Assembly (NCBI GenBank): GCA_021151835.1
Contig: JAGKWO010000028.1
Span: 1-58,542 of the forward strand
Source: Gammaproteobacteria bacterium
Lineage (GTDB): Bacteria; Pseudomonadota; Gammaproteobacteria; Pseudomonadales; Cellvibrionaceae
Length of the DNA stretch: 58,542 nt
Reading direction: 5' to 3'
This document shows, in pieces, positions 23,761 to 33,154 of the stretch. The notes beneath the pieces were generated by a model. The model was not told the origin of the DNA. It ran no database searches and saw only the letters and a list, made by a program, of their open reading frames with translations. Made by a program: the position numbers and the translations under genes. How positions within the stretch are numbered: position 1 is the first letter of the stretch; the number at the start of each line of letters is the position of its first letter.

Positions 23761-24720
23761 TTATTCCTCACATTGTTTTGTCAACCAGATAACTTTTTGG
23801 TTTGATGTGTGTTGCTGTCCAATTATCTCACGATACAACTCCGGCTTGCGCGCCTGTTTGTAACGGGCACCACCTGCCTGGGACAACTTTTCAGGCCATA
23901 GTGTAGCGATTGCAAACCCTTCGTCCAAACGTGGGCATTCCGCAATCACATCACCGAAAGGATCGATAACCATTGAGCAGCCATTTTTTAATTGATCATC
24001 GTCCATCCCAATGGGATTGGAAAAAACAACATAGATTCCGTTATCGTACGCCCGTGCCGGGAGCCACTTCATAAGCCAGGCCCTGCCCTTCAGTCCTTCA
24101 AATTCGGTACGGATAGATGTTGGGTCCGCCTCCCGGTTTTTCCACAATTCGGGATCAACAAAACCTGCTCCCGGCCGCGTCGACGGAGTACACATAGTCA
24201 CATGCGGCATAAATATGACCTGCGCGCCCAACAGGGTGGTTGCCCTGACATTTTCAATCACATTATTGTCGTAGCAAATTAAAATTCCACATTTCCAACC
24301 TTCAATGTCAAACACGACATATTCATTCCCGGCTGATAAATGCGGATTAATGAATGGATGGATTTTGCGATACTTTCCAACAAAGCCGTTTGGGCCAACA
24401 CAAATATAGGCTTTGTAGAGTTTGCCATCCTCACCTAATTCAAAAAGACCCGCGAGCACATAAATACCGAAAGTTTTAGCTATTTCCATTAGCGTTGATG
24501 TGCTCTCCCCTGACGGGATACTTTCGGATATTTCCGTTAATTGCTCCCGGGATAATTTTCGGGCAAAAGTATAACCGGTAATTGAGCATTCATGGAAAGC
24601 AACGACTTTCGCCCCCGCCGCTGACGCCTGTGCACAGAAGTGCCGTATGCGCTCCAGGTTAAATTTTTTATCACCGCTCGCGTTTTCGAATTGAACAGTA
24701 GCAACTTTTAATGGCTTCAT
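23761..24720 (-). CDS. Carbon-nitrogen hydrolase (nitrilase superfamily)
   Basis: The 319-residue cytosolic protein has the complete catalytic triad of the superfamily: Glu44 in FHECSITGY, Lys119 in KYRKIHPF and Cys149 in GILICYDNN. A second conserved Glu lies further on. Overall shape and length suit an aliphatic amidase or N-carbamoyl amide hydrolase rather than a true nitrilase; the substrate cannot be told from sequence. It is convergent with the membrane kinase gene. Confidence 0.87.
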   Translation of the reverse strand: MKPLKVATVQFENASGDKKFNLERIRHFCAQASAAGAKVVAFHECSITGYTFARKLSREQLTEISESIPSGESTSTLMEIAKTFGIYVLAGLFELGEDGKLYKAYICVGPNGFVGKYRKIHPFINPHLSAGNEYVVFDIEGWKCGILICYDNNVIENVRATTLLGAQVIFMPHVTMCTPSTRPGAGFVDPELWKNREADPTSIRTEFEGLKGRAWLMKWLPARAYDNGIYVVFSNPIGMDDDQLKNGCSMVIDPFGDVIAECPRLDEGFAIATLWPEKLSQAGGARYKQARKPELYREIIGQQHTSNQKVIWLTKQCEE

Positions 24721-24879
24721 TTTCTCTCGAACTCTTCTCTCTCATTGAATGTCAAAGATTGCCGATTTTAATCTGTCCGCCGGTTAGCTTAAAAGGGGGT
24801 GATGCATCGCCCTTCTTGCCGAGATGGAACAGACACAGATCATTTAATTTTTTCCGGAAAGCAGCATAACTATTTGTAC

Positions 24880-25845
24880 ATGACTATGAAATTAATTTCT
24901 TACCAGGCATCTCACGAACAATTTTCACCCCGCGACTTGTTGAGATTTATTAAATTGGCGGAACAGGCAGGATTTACGTCTTGTCATTCATCGGATCATT
25001 TCCATCCCTGGAGCGTTCGACAAGGCCATAGCGGCCATGTTTACACCTGGCTCGGTGCCGCATTGGAGGCCACACATTTCCCTGTGTATTTTATTACTAC
25101 CCCTGGCCAACGCTACCACCCTGCTGTGGTCGCACAGGCGATTGCAACACTTGAACAAATGTATCCGGGCAGAGTGGGAATATCGCTCGGGAGTGGAGAG
25201 GCATTAAATGAACACATTACCGGTGCGCCCTGGCCGGAAAAAACGGTGCGTAATGAGCGGCTCCGGGAGTGTGCCATGGTTATCCGTAATTTGCTTAGTG
25301 GCGAAAAAGTAAATCATCGCGGATTGGTTAACGTCCACGAGGCAAAACTTTATACCCTTCCCCACTCAATACCACCGCTGAATTGCGCCGCACTCTCACA
25401 GGAAACAGCCAAATGGGCTGCGAGCTGGGCCGATGGGTTACTCACAATCCATCGACCATTGCCGCAGGTACAAGCGATCATAGAGTCATTCAAGGCTAAC
25501 GGCGGAGAGGGAAAGCCTATACATGTCAAATTAACGTTCGCTTATGACCGTGATTTGTCCATCGCAAAAGAAGATGCGTATGATCAATGGCGAACCAATT
25601 GTTTGGATACACGCCTGCTCGCCGGAATTGAAACCGTTGAAGAATTTGATTCAGCAGCGGAACAATGCTCATTGGAAACGGTGTTGCGCACTTTACCGGT
25701 AAGTTCGCAGCCTGGTGATTTTATCAATATCATTAATGATATTTTCGCACTTGGTGTGGAGCACGTTATCCTGCACAACGTCAGTAAAAACCAGGAATTA
25801 TTTATTGAAGATTTCGCGCGGCATGTGTTGCCCTTCGTAAGATAG
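24880..25845 (+). CDS. LLM-class flavin-dependent oxidoreductase
   Basis: The 321-residue protein starts at ATG 24880 (ATG 24886 is equally possible). The frame is open from 24799, but the upstream part looks non-coding. Luciferase-like TIM-barrel features are present: early EQAGFTSCHSSDHFHPW, YPGRVGISLGSGEALNEH, and A-x-S-x-x-T-A-K-W-A-A-S-W-A-D-G. It resembles the F420- or FMN-dependent glucose-6-phosphate-dehydrogenase-like subgroup. Cofactor preference cannot be decided. No strong ribosome binding site is visible. Confidence 0.83.
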   Translation: MTMKLISYQASHEQFSPRDLLRFIKLAEQAGFTSCHSSDHFHPWSVRQGHSGHVYTWLGAALEATHFPVYFITTPGQRYHPAVVAQAIATLEQMYPGRVGISLGSGEALNEHITGAPWPEKTVRNERLRECAMVIRNLLSGEKVNHRGLVNVHEAKLYTLPHSIPPLNCAALSQETAKWAASWADGLLTIHRPLPQVQAIIESFKANGGEGKPIHVKLTFAYDRDLSIAKEDAYDQWRTNCLDTRLLAGIETVEEFDSAAEQCSLETVLRTLPVSSQPGDFINIINDIFALGVEHVILHNVSKNQELFIEDFARHVLPFVR

Positions 25846-25984
25846 CATTAGTATTTGGCTCCTGACATTATCCTGATACGATCCGACTTTTGAATTTCCT
25901 AAAAATAGAGTGAAACACTGTCGACGGAGTTATACTCGCTCAATTTCTATATCAATACCAGTATTGTGGATAGATGGAACCTAA

Positions 25985-26218
25985 CTACTCATTTTTTTCT
26001 TTTATATCAAGTTTGGTGCCATCACGCATAGTAAGAATATTCTGTTCCAGATAACCTAATTTTTCATCAGTATCAATCAACTCATTTCTATCATTCAGGA
26101 AGCCTATACAAGTACTAGTTCGATATTCATAGAATCGATTATCCAGAAAATACCCCACAGCGATATTATCCGCATTATAAGCCTCATATTGCTTATCTTT
26201 TTTCATGGCAACATCCAT
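25985..26218 (-). CDS. Small hypothetical protein (77 aa)
   Basis: The start is uncertain: ATG 26218 is chosen, with a GTG at 26233 and an ATG at 26206 as alternatives. It is soluble and rich in Asp, Lys and Tyr, with a central beta-type segment NIAVGYFLDNRFYEYRTS followed by a more charged C-terminus. No family recognised. It lies alone between the LLM oxidoreductase and the first small-family gene. Confidence 0.45.
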   Translation of the reverse strand: MDVAMKKDKQYEAYNADNIAVGYFLDNRFYEYRTSTCIGFLNDRNELIDTDEKLGYLEQNILTMRDGTKLDIKEKNE

Positions 26219-26410
26219 AACAATATTACCCACTTTCCGAAGTTGATCAGCAAGATACAGCCAATGCCCGCTTATAAAGGCCTGTAAATATAAAGACCTG
26301 TAAATCGATTAGCAGTTTCTAATGAAACCTAATAAAAAATTTCAATTGGTATAGATTAAATTTACAAATATATAGTGCGTACTAGAATAAAAATAACGCG
26401 AGAGGTATTT

Positions 26411-26632
26411 ATGAAAACAATAATGTCGAGAAATGATCTGTTCCAGATCGTCCTGGTTGAAGATACCGAATACGGTGCGACTCCCCCTTACTATGAATTG
26501 ATTGAAACTCCGAACACGACCATACAAACGTTTGATTCATACTCATTAGCGGAGCAAGTCATGCAGCAAAAGACGGAGTTTTGGCGAACACTGATTCGAA
26601 AATTATATTTTGAAGCGCATTTTATCGCTTGA
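26411..26632 (+). CDS. Small-protein family A, copy 1 (73 aa)
   Basis: The start at ATG 26411 follows GAGAGG. A clear paralogue lies at 56722-56955. The shared pattern is R-N-[DE]-L-F-x-I, then V-E, Y-x-L-I-E-x-P-N, a middle A-E-x-x-M-Q-x-x-T-x-x-W-R, and the C-terminal R-K with F-E-x-x-F-I-A. The 5' flanks are also alike (C-T-A-[GA]-AATAA and AGGT-T-ATT before the ATG). It is soluble and mixed alpha/beta. No family is recognised, and the pairing with a family B gene is repeated at both loci. Confidence 0.72.
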   Translation: MKTIMSRNDLFQIVLVEDTEYGATPPYYELIETPNTTIQTFDSYSLAEQVMQQKTEFWRTLIRKLYFEAHFIA

Positions 26633-26649
26633 GCGCATTTTATCACTTG
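26614..26649 (+). repeat. 18-bp tandem duplication across a stop codon
   Basis: AGCGCATTTTATCGCTTG (26614-26631) is immediately repeated as 26632-26649 with one G-to-A change. It duplicates the codons for AHFIA and the TGA of the family A gene, leaving an untranslated second copy. Confidence 0.85.
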
Positions 26650-26756
26650 ATAGAAGACCTCATACGACAATCCTCTTTAAATCAACGTCGAAAACGTCAT
26701 GTTGGTTGACATTATTTTATTTAAGGCGGATCCTCCTGTCGAATTAATAGACCATC

Positions 26757-26790
26757 ATGGCATGCGGGGGCAAGATGCCCCACCCCTTCA
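26757..26790 (+). promoter_or_regulatory. GC-rich hairpin upstream of small-family B copy 1
   Basis: The stem GGGGCA/TGCCCC (26767-26772 / 26776-26781) follows CATGCGG. A related CATGCGGGG...GATGCCC motif lies 70-85 bases before copy 2 of the same family (53080-53098). Shared placement suggests a regulatory leader or a promoter-proximal element; this is inference. Confidence 0.4.
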
Positions 26791-26868
26791 AAATCGATTG
26801 CCACTGCTGTTATCGCTACCTAATGAGTCTTTTACAGCCACATTATCAGCGATATGCAGGTGACAACT

Positions 26869-27084
26869 ATGATCTCCACTACGCCTATTTTTCATGACGG
26901 CATTTATCAATTAAATCTTGTAGAGTGCAAGGATAGGAGAGGCCTTGCAATCCGCTTCCATTTTGAAGTGATCAATATCAAAACCGGAAAATGTATGGGG
27001 ATATATGATCGCCTTACAGAGGGGAAAGTAGCGCTTGAGGCACTTGTAAACAATATCCGGCAAGAGAAAAGATCACGATCTTGA
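26869..27084 (+). CDS. Small-protein family B, copy 1 (71 aa)
   Basis: The start at ATG 26869 has AGGTGA upstream. It is homologous to 53168-53389: both share S-T-T-P-x-F, G-x-Y-Q-x-N-L-V-E-C-K-D, R-G-L-A-I-x-F-H-F-E-V-I, then K-C-x-G-I-x-D-R. It looks like a small beta-rich soluble domain with one conserved Cys. After the shared ~55 residues the two C-termini differ. Function unknown. It sits 240 bases after a family A gene in the same direction. Confidence 0.72.
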   Translation: MISTTPIFHDGIYQLNLVECKDRRGLAIRFHFEVINIKTGKCMGIYDRLTEGKVALEALVNNIRQEKRSRS

Positions 27085-27299
27085 TAAAGCTATAGTGCAG
27101 ATGAGCCCCTATATTCCTGAAAGGTTAGGACAGCGCAGATCGTCCCGCAGTATGTAATGTATTTAGCACTATAAAAATAATTACATTTACCAACCCATAT
27201 ACCAGAAGGATTGATTTCACGTTTTATCCCTCCCCTCCAGAATTATGTCAATTGATGACGGTCTATGGAAACCAATACTTGTGAATTGAGGGATTACTG

Positions 27300-27770
27300 A
27301 TGATTGTAGATATCTTTGAGTTCAATGGCGAAAAAATTGAAATACATGTTATTAACCTGATCGACCACGATTATTTTTCCATTTACGCACTGGATTCCAA
27401 AGGCGATAAAGTTCACGGTACCGAAATAAGGATATCCAAACCATTTAGGATAGAATTGATTGAATTTGCATTGCAACAACATACCACGTCTATTGTCAGC
27501 TTCCTGCGCAACCAAATAGAGAGTTTAGGGCTGGAACCCTGGAACCACGCAACCATTGACGCTAATTTTCAAAAAATGGAGGTTGTTGATGATTTAAGAG
27601 CCGCCGGTCGAAAAGCTTTTCTGGGCGGACGACATTATAGAATTAATCCGTTCATTAACATTAATCCTTTTCGCCATGACGAGTGGCAGCGAGGCTGGAT
27701 GGAAGAGTCTAAAAAAAATCCGGGAAGATTTAATTTTGATACAGAAATGTTTAATCCAGTGAAACCTTAA
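27300..27770 (+). CDS. Hypothetical protein with RMF-like C-terminus (156 aa)
   Basis: ATG 27300 follows GAGGGA. Residues 1-~95 form an unrecognised alpha/beta domain. The C-terminal part resembles ribosome modulation factor: DLRAAGRKAFLGGR, then N-P-F, and RHDEWQRGWMEESK. Compare the R-A-x-x-R-G-x-x-A-x-x-G-R ... W-x-x-G-W-x-E pattern of RMF. If correct, the protein could bind ribosomes or another RMF/CrpP target under stress. This is a motif-level guess. Confidence 0.6.
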   Translation: MIVDIFEFNGEKIEIHVINLIDHDYFSIYALDSKGDKVHGTEIRISKPFRIELIEFALQQHTTSIVSFLRNQIESLGLEPWNHATIDANFQKMEVVDDLRAAGRKAFLGGRHYRINPFININPFRHDEWQRGWMEESKKNPGRFNFDTEMFNPVKP

Positions 27771-28236
27771 TGCCCTGGTTATTTAATCCGACCGTACAAT
27801 CCTACATTTACTTCTAATTTTTAATAAAACTTAATGAAGCCTTTGTAAATCGTTCAACACGGGCCTCGTTGATCTTCCTCAAAATCATCAAAAAATAGCA
27901 ATAAATACCAATTCAGTGACAAAAAAAGCATTTACAACGACGAAACTTAAATCGGTACTTTAATTGCATCAGTTGAATTTTAATATTCCGGTTATGAGTT
28001 ATAGAACGCAGGTGCTATTGCCCAACTATCGACTGCTCCAATTTTTACTTCCATCACATGGCTGAGCCATATGAAGTTTTTCGCACGCATTTTCAAATAT
28101 TAATATCAGCGATTTAACCGCTTGTACTGTTATTTTGTAATGCAAAAAAACGGCGAGTTTCCGCACTTGTAAAGCAATATCAACCCGGCATCTACTGTAG
28201 ATCCGGATTGGTTCAATCAATTAATGAGGAATTTTT
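27771..28236. other. AT-rich intergenic region
   Basis: About 465 bases with no gene or conspicuous structure recognised. It should contain the promoter of the dehydrogenase. A GAGGAA site precedes the next ATG. Confidence 0.4.
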
Positions 28237-29403
28237 ATGCGCGCATTAACGTATCACGGCAGTCATGATGTGCGAGTCGATACCATGCCTGATCCGCAAA
28301 TTCAGGAATCGGACGATATTATTTTAAAAATAACTGCAACGGCTATTTGCGGTTCCGATTTGCATTTATATCGCGGGAAAATTCCCGGCACAGAAGAGGG
28401 TGATATTTTTGGCCATGAGTTCATGGGGATTGTTGAAGAGACTGGAACGGATGTAACCGCCGTTAGCAAAGGGGATCGAGTTGTCATCCCTTTTGTTATT
28501 GCCTGCGGTAGCTGCTTCTTTTGCTCCCTTAATCTGTATTCGGCATGCGAGACAACAAATACCGGAAGAGGCGCAATTTTAAATAAAAAACAAATTCCTC
28601 CGGGCGCAGCAATGTTTGGCTATAGCCATTTATACGGCGGCATTCCCGGTGGCCAGGCTGAATATGTTCGCGTTCCTAAAGCCAATGCCGGTCCCTTTAA
28701 AATTCCGGATGGACTTGACGATGAAAAAGTATTGTTCCTATCCGACATTCTCCCAACCGGATATCAAGCGGTGGTGAATGCGGGGATAAAAGCAGGAAGC
28801 TCATTAGTAATATATGGCGCAGGGCCAGTCGGCCTTATGTCCGCCGCTTGTGCACGCTTGTTAGGTGCTACGCAAATTTTTATGGTTGATCACCATCAAT
28901 ACCGCCTGGACTTTGCTGCTAAAACCTATGGTGTTATCCCTATTAATTTTGATGAGATTGATGACCCCGCCGAAGCAATTATTGAACATACCGCAGGATA
29001 TCGCGGCGTGGATGCAGCAATAGATGCCGTAGGTTTTGAAGCAAAAGGTAGCACGGTAGAGACGGTGTTGACCAATCTGAAAGTAGAAGGCAGTAGTGGC
29101 GCCGCGTTACGACAATGCATCGCCGCAGTAAGGCGCGGCGGAGTAATCAGCGTGCCAGGTGTGTATGCCGGCTTTATTCATGGTTTTTTATTTGGCGATA
29201 TTTTTGAGAAGGGACTCGCAATCCGCGGTGGACAAACTCACGTACAAGCACATCTCCCTGCATTAATCGAACATATTCTGCGCGGAGAATTAAATCCCGA
29301 CATCATTATCTCTCATCGCCTGCGCCTTGAAGAGGCTGCTGAAGGCTATCGGATATTTAATAAGAAGGAAGAAGAATGCCGGAAGGTAATTCTTCGTCCT
29401 TAA
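28237..29403 (+). CDS. Zinc-dependent alcohol/formaldehyde dehydrogenase
   Basis: The 388-residue medium-chain dehydrogenase has catalytic zinc ligands Cys38 and His60-Glu61 (ICGSDLH, GHEF), structural zinc Cys90, Cys93, Cys96 and Cys104, and the Rossmann motif YGAGPVGLMSA. The extended loop around 110-135 and the LSDILPTGYQA segment match glutathione-independent formaldehyde-dehydrogenase-like members often seen in stress islands. It is transcribed towards katE with 285 bases between. Substrate not determined. Confidence 0.85.
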   Translation: MRALTYHGSHDVRVDTMPDPQIQESDDIILKITATAICGSDLHLYRGKIPGTEEGDIFGHEFMGIVEETGTDVTAVSKGDRVVIPFVIACGSCFFCSLNLYSACETTNTGRGAILNKKQIPPGAAMFGYSHLYGGIPGGQAEYVRVPKANAGPFKIPDGLDDEKVLFLSDILPTGYQAVVNAGIKAGSSLVIYGAGPVGLMSAACARLLGATQIFMVDHHQYRLDFAAKTYGVIPINFDEIDDPAEAIIEHTAGYRGVDAAIDAVGFEAKGSTVETVLTNLKVEGSSGAALRQCIAAVRRGGVISVPGVYAGFIHGFLFGDIFEKGLAIRGGQTHVQAHLPALIEHILRGELNPDIIISHRLRLEEAAEGYRIFNKKEEECRKVILRP

Positions 29404-29688
29404 CAGTTTTTTTGTAATGCGTTCAACGTTTCGATAAAAGTTATATCAGTATGACTACTATTGCACTTGCATAACAAAATTTGTAAGTACCCTGTAAATT
29501 TTTCATGATTTTATAATTCATTAAGTCATTTATTTTTAATCATGTCGTCTCTGATTTTTAAATGTCACAAACATCATCCTAAACATTCATTTTAAGTAGC
29601 TATTGTAGTTTGGCCCGTTTTTTGAAACGTACTATGGAATATAAAATTTTCTTCTTCATCTTCATAAATTTACTGCGGAGAGAAAGTC

Positions 29689-32097
29689 ATGACAGAAAAA
29701 GATAAAGACACGACCAGTGGTGCCGGCGGTGTACTCACCAGTTTGTCGGGAGCATCCTCTACAAAAGTGCCGGACAACCTGGGGCTGGAAACAGAAGTAT
29801 CTGACGCGTTAGTTAAAAAAGTCGCCGGCCAACAACAACTGGCACAACAAATACCCGCGAACCCTAATAAGGCGAGTGAATACGGCGATGAAGCGCGCTG
29901 CCCGATGATGGGATATACGCAAGAACCACCCTCTATCGAAACAACAGCGAGCACATCTTCCGAGTTAATTGCGTCCGAAAAAGTAGGTGATGGAAAAGTT
30001 AACGCCAGTATTAATGCCACTATCGAATCGCTGGACCGCGTTCGGGTAGAAAGCGGTAATCAAGTGCTTACTACCAACCATGGTGTACCGGTTGCGAATA
30101 ACCAGCATTCATTAAAATTGGGATTACGCGGCCCTACCCTGCTCGAAGATTTTATTTTGCGTGAAAAAATTACGCACTTTGATCATGAACGAATTCCGGA
30201 GCGCGTAGTACACGCAAGAGGCTCTGCTGCGCACGGTTATTTCGAAGCTTATAAAGATCTTAGCGATGTCACTATTGCAGCTCCATTTCGTGAGGCGGGT
30301 AAACGCACTCCGGTTTTTGTACGTTTCTCTACTGTTGCCGGTGAGCGAGGCTCGACTGACACCGCACGCGACGTACGTGGATTTGCGACCAAGTTTTACA
30401 CTGAAGATGGCAATTGGGATTTGGTGGGAAATAATATTCCGGTGTTTTTTATCCAGGACGCAATGAAATTTCCCGACCTTGTCCACGCGGTAAAACCTGA
30501 ACCGCACCATGCCATGCCACAAGCATCCAGCGCCCACGATACCTACTGGGATTTTGTATCATTGATGCCGGAGTCAGCGCACATGTTGCTGTGGCAAATG
30601 TCTGATCGGGCAATTCCGCGCTCCTATCGTATGATGCAGGGATTCGGCGTGCATACCTTCCGCCTTATTAATCAGGATGGCAACGCAGTATTTTGTAAAT
30701 TCCATTGGACGCCGCTGGCTGGTACGCACTCATTGGTATGGGATGAAGCAGTAAAAATCAGCGGCGCCGATCCGGATTTCCATCGTCGCGATTTATGGGA
30801 AGCTATTGAAGCCGGCGCATTTCCTGAATGGGAATTAGGCCTGCAAATTTTTACCGAAGAAGAAGCAAACACTTTTCCGTTCGATATTTTAGACCCGACC
30901 AAAATTGTTCCGGAAGAATTGGTGCCACTGACGCCTGTTGGCAAACTGGTATTGAATCGTAATCCCGATAATTTTTTTGCCGAGACAGAGCAAGTCGCAT
31001 TTTGTACCGCGCATATTATTCCCGGTATTGATTTCACCAATGACCCATTGTTGCAAGGTAGAATCCATTCCTACGTGGATACCCAGCTAACACGCCTTGG
31101 TGGCCCCAATTTCCATGAAATTCCTATTAATGCACCCATCGCCCAGGTACATAACAATCAACGCGATGGATTTCATCGGCAGGCAATACATCGCGGTCGC
31201 GTGAATTACGAACCAAATTCATTGGGCGGTGGATGCCCTTTCCAGGCAGGAGCAACAGGCTTCCGCAGTTTCCCTGAATCTATTGCGGAAGATAAAGTGC
31301 GCGGCAATCCGGCATTGTTTGCGGATCATTATTCGCAAGCGCGATTATTCTGGCAAAGCCAATCGTTTGCAGAACAAGCCCATATTATTGCTGCGTTCCG
31401 CTTTGAATTATCACGCGTACAAATAGTCGGGATTCGCCAACGTGTGCTCGCACTGCTCGCCAATGTGGATAGCGTTTTGGCGCAAAGTGTCGCGCAAGGT
31501 TTGGGCCTGGAATTGCCGCCGCCATTACCCTTGGCAACCAGCCTCCCTACACCGGAATATGAACCCTCACCTGCCTTGTCTTTGCTTTCCTATCCTACAC
31601 GCACGGGAATCCAAACCCGGCGCATCGCCATTCTCCTGGCGCAAGGGGTGAATATTGTTTCGGCGCGATTTATTTATACCGCATTAGTCAACAAGGGTGC
31701 CGTGCCGCGATTTGTTTCAACACGCCTGGGTAAAATATTTAATGACAAGGGCGAAGCATTGGAGGTGGATATTTCATTGGAAGCAGGCCCCTCCGTACTT
31801 TATGACGGAGTCATTATTCCCGATGGCGAACTATCAACCACGCATTTGCTCCGCGATGCCCACGCGCTCGATTTCGTCCGTGAACAATATCGCCACTGCA
31901 AACCTATCCTCGCAGTAGGAGAAGGGACTAACCTGTTATTAAATGCTGACGTTCCGTTAACGTTGCCGACGGGTGAACCCGATGCCGGTTTGATTGAAGC
32001 AGAACCCGGTGGGATAGTCGATGCGCTCGTGTTATTCGAACGGAAATTAATTGAACACCGTGAGTTTTTGCGCGAAATAGATCCACCCATCGTTTAA
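29689..32097 (+). CDS. katE: Large-subunit monofunctional catalase (HPII type)
   Basis: The 802-residue protein carries the distal His175 (VVHARGSAAHG), Asn248 (VGNNIPVFF) and proximal haem-ligand Tyr462 (SYVDTQL). All are offset by 47 from E. coli KatE numbering, so the core aligns without gaps. The N-terminal ~95 residues are longer and low in complexity. The C-terminal ~150 residues form the glutamine-amidotransferase-like domain typical of large catalases. It detoxifies H2O2 in the cytosol; RpoS control is usual in the family. GGAGAG precedes the ATG and a terminator follows. Confidence 0.97.
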   Translation: MTEKDKDTTSGAGGVLTSLSGASSTKVPDNLGLETEVSDALVKKVAGQQQLAQQIPANPNKASEYGDEARCPMMGYTQEPPSIETTASTSSELIASEKVGDGKVNASINATIESLDRVRVESGNQVLTTNHGVPVANNQHSLKLGLRGPTLLEDFILREKITHFDHERIPERVVHARGSAAHGYFEAYKDLSDVTIAAPFREAGKRTPVFVRFSTVAGERGSTDTARDVRGFATKFYTEDGNWDLVGNNIPVFFIQDAMKFPDLVHAVKPEPHHAMPQASSAHDTYWDFVSLMPESAHMLLWQMSDRAIPRSYRMMQGFGVHTFRLINQDGNAVFCKFHWTPLAGTHSLVWDEAVKISGADPDFHRRDLWEAIEAGAFPEWELGLQIFTEEEANTFPFDILDPTKIVPEELVPLTPVGKLVLNRNPDNFFAETEQVAFCTAHIIPGIDFTNDPLLQGRIHSYVDTQLTRLGGPNFHEIPINAPIAQVHNNQRDGFHRQAIHRGRVNYEPNSLGGGCPFQAGATGFRSFPESIAEDKVRGNPALFADHYSQARLFWQSQSFAEQAHIIAAFRFELSRVQIVGIRQRVLALLANVDSVLAQSVAQGLGLELPPPLPLATSLPTPEYEPSPALSLLSYPTRTGIQTRRIAILLAQGVNIVSARFIYTALVNKGAVPRFVSTRLGKIFNDKGEALEVDISLEAGPSVLYDGVIIPDGELSTTHLLRDAHALDFVREQYRHCKPILAVGEGTNLLLNADVPLTLPTGEPDAGLIEAEPGGIVDALVLFERKLIEHREFLREIDPPIV

Positions 32098-32124
32098 CTA
32101 ACCCTGGCTTATTGCTAGCAGAGG

Positions 32125-32160
32125 AAGTGCTTTTGGCGAATTGCAAAAAGCACTTTTTTA
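32125..32160 (+). terminator. Rho-independent terminator of katE
   Basis: AAGTGCTTTT (32125-32134) pairs perfectly with AAAAGCACTT (32146-32155), followed by a T-run. Confidence 0.9.
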
Positions 32161-32357
32161 TTATTAGCAATTACGGGGAGAAATAATAACGATCTGCAAC
32201 TTGTTTGATTGTGTGATCAAATGCCATTAACACAAACCTGGGCGATTCAGCGATCACCATTCCGTTCAATGTTTGCCATATCGCCCCGTTTCTCGTAATC
32301 ATTGTCGTAATTTGTCGTAATGAGCAGGCGACAACATACGTTTAACAACGATCAAAA

Positions 32358-32458
32358 GCGATAGCACAAAAAAAATGGCCCGCAAACACTGAGTTTGCAG
32401 ACCTTTCAGGTTTAAAACGATTATCTACGCTTCAGTACATGGTCCGAGTCCGGACTTA
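32358..32458 (-). repeat. Left boundary repeat of a genomic island (att-like, tRNA-Leu 3' end plus terminator)
   Basis: This ~100-bp sequence recurs at 43146-43252. Read on the minus strand it contains AAGTCCGGACTCGGACCA, similar to the 3' end of a tRNA-Leu, then a ~45-nt spacer, then a hairpin with GCAAACTCAGTGTTTGC at its core. In this left copy the tRNA part and the hairpin have diverged (imperfect outer pairs). No complete tRNA body adjoins it. It fits an attachment-site copy left by island integration. Confidence 0.72.
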
Positions 32459-32793
32459 AAAAACAATAAAACCCTTAAAATCAAGTAATTTAAAAATATA
32501 AATACAGTTTATGCCCCCAAACAGCAGCTCTCAAATAGCTTGAACTTTTCAAACTCACTCCTGCTCTTCAGGTACAGATACAGCACAAAGGAGAGTAAAC
32601 ATATATTCAATTCAATTAATATCACACAGAAATACCTGACCAAGACACTTTTGAGCATCCTGAGTATAAGCAATATACCGTATTGCCCCACCAATCCATC
32701 AAAAGTGGGAAAAGCTAAGCTTTTAAATATTCGAAAAAACATATATATTAAATTTCACATATATTGATCAATGAGCCAGTCAAGGTATAGAGA
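32459..32793. other. Island left end and ars promoter region
   Basis: No gene is recognised. Just before arsR, at about 32736-32768, lies an AT-rich stretch with two ACATATAT half-sites, a candidate ArsR operator overlapping the promoter. The evidence for it is position and base composition only. Confidence 0.35.
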
Positions 32794-33141
32794 ATGATTG
32801 ACCCTCTCCAGTTCTTTAAATGTTTAGCTGATGAAACCCGTCTTAAGTCTTTGATTCTTATTCAATCTGAAGGCGAGCTGTGCGTTTGTGAGCTGATGGA
32901 GGCACTGGAAGAGATCCAGCCAAAGATTTCCCGGCATCTGGCACTATTAAGGGAGCACAAAATTGTCCTGGACCGTCGTCAGGGCCAATGGATCTATTAC
33001 CGGTTAAACCCGCAACTCCCCGATTGGGCAAAGACGGTTCTCGCCGAAACGACTCAATCCAATCAGCCTTACATCAAGGCCAATCTCAAGAAGCTGTGCT
33101 GCATGGGTGATCGCCCTGAGCGCGTGAAGAACTGCTGTTAA
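32794..33141 (+). CDS. arsR: ArsR-family metalloregulator
   Basis: The 115-residue winged-helix repressor starts FKCLADETRLKSLILI. The metal-binding box ELCVCEL gives Cys30 and Cys32 in helix 3, the arsenite-sensing arrangement. It has a Cys-rich C-terminus (KKLCCM and a terminal CC). It should repress the downstream arsH-GAPDH genes until As(III) binds. It overlaps no gene and is 13 bases from arsH. Confidence 0.9.
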   Translation: MIDPLQFFKCLADETRLKSLILIQSEGELCVCELMEALEEIQPKISRHLALLREHKIVLDRRQGQWIYYRLNPQLPDWAKTVLAETTQSNQPYIKANLKKLCCMGDRPERVKNCC

Positions 33142-33154
33142 TAAGGTGATGCCA

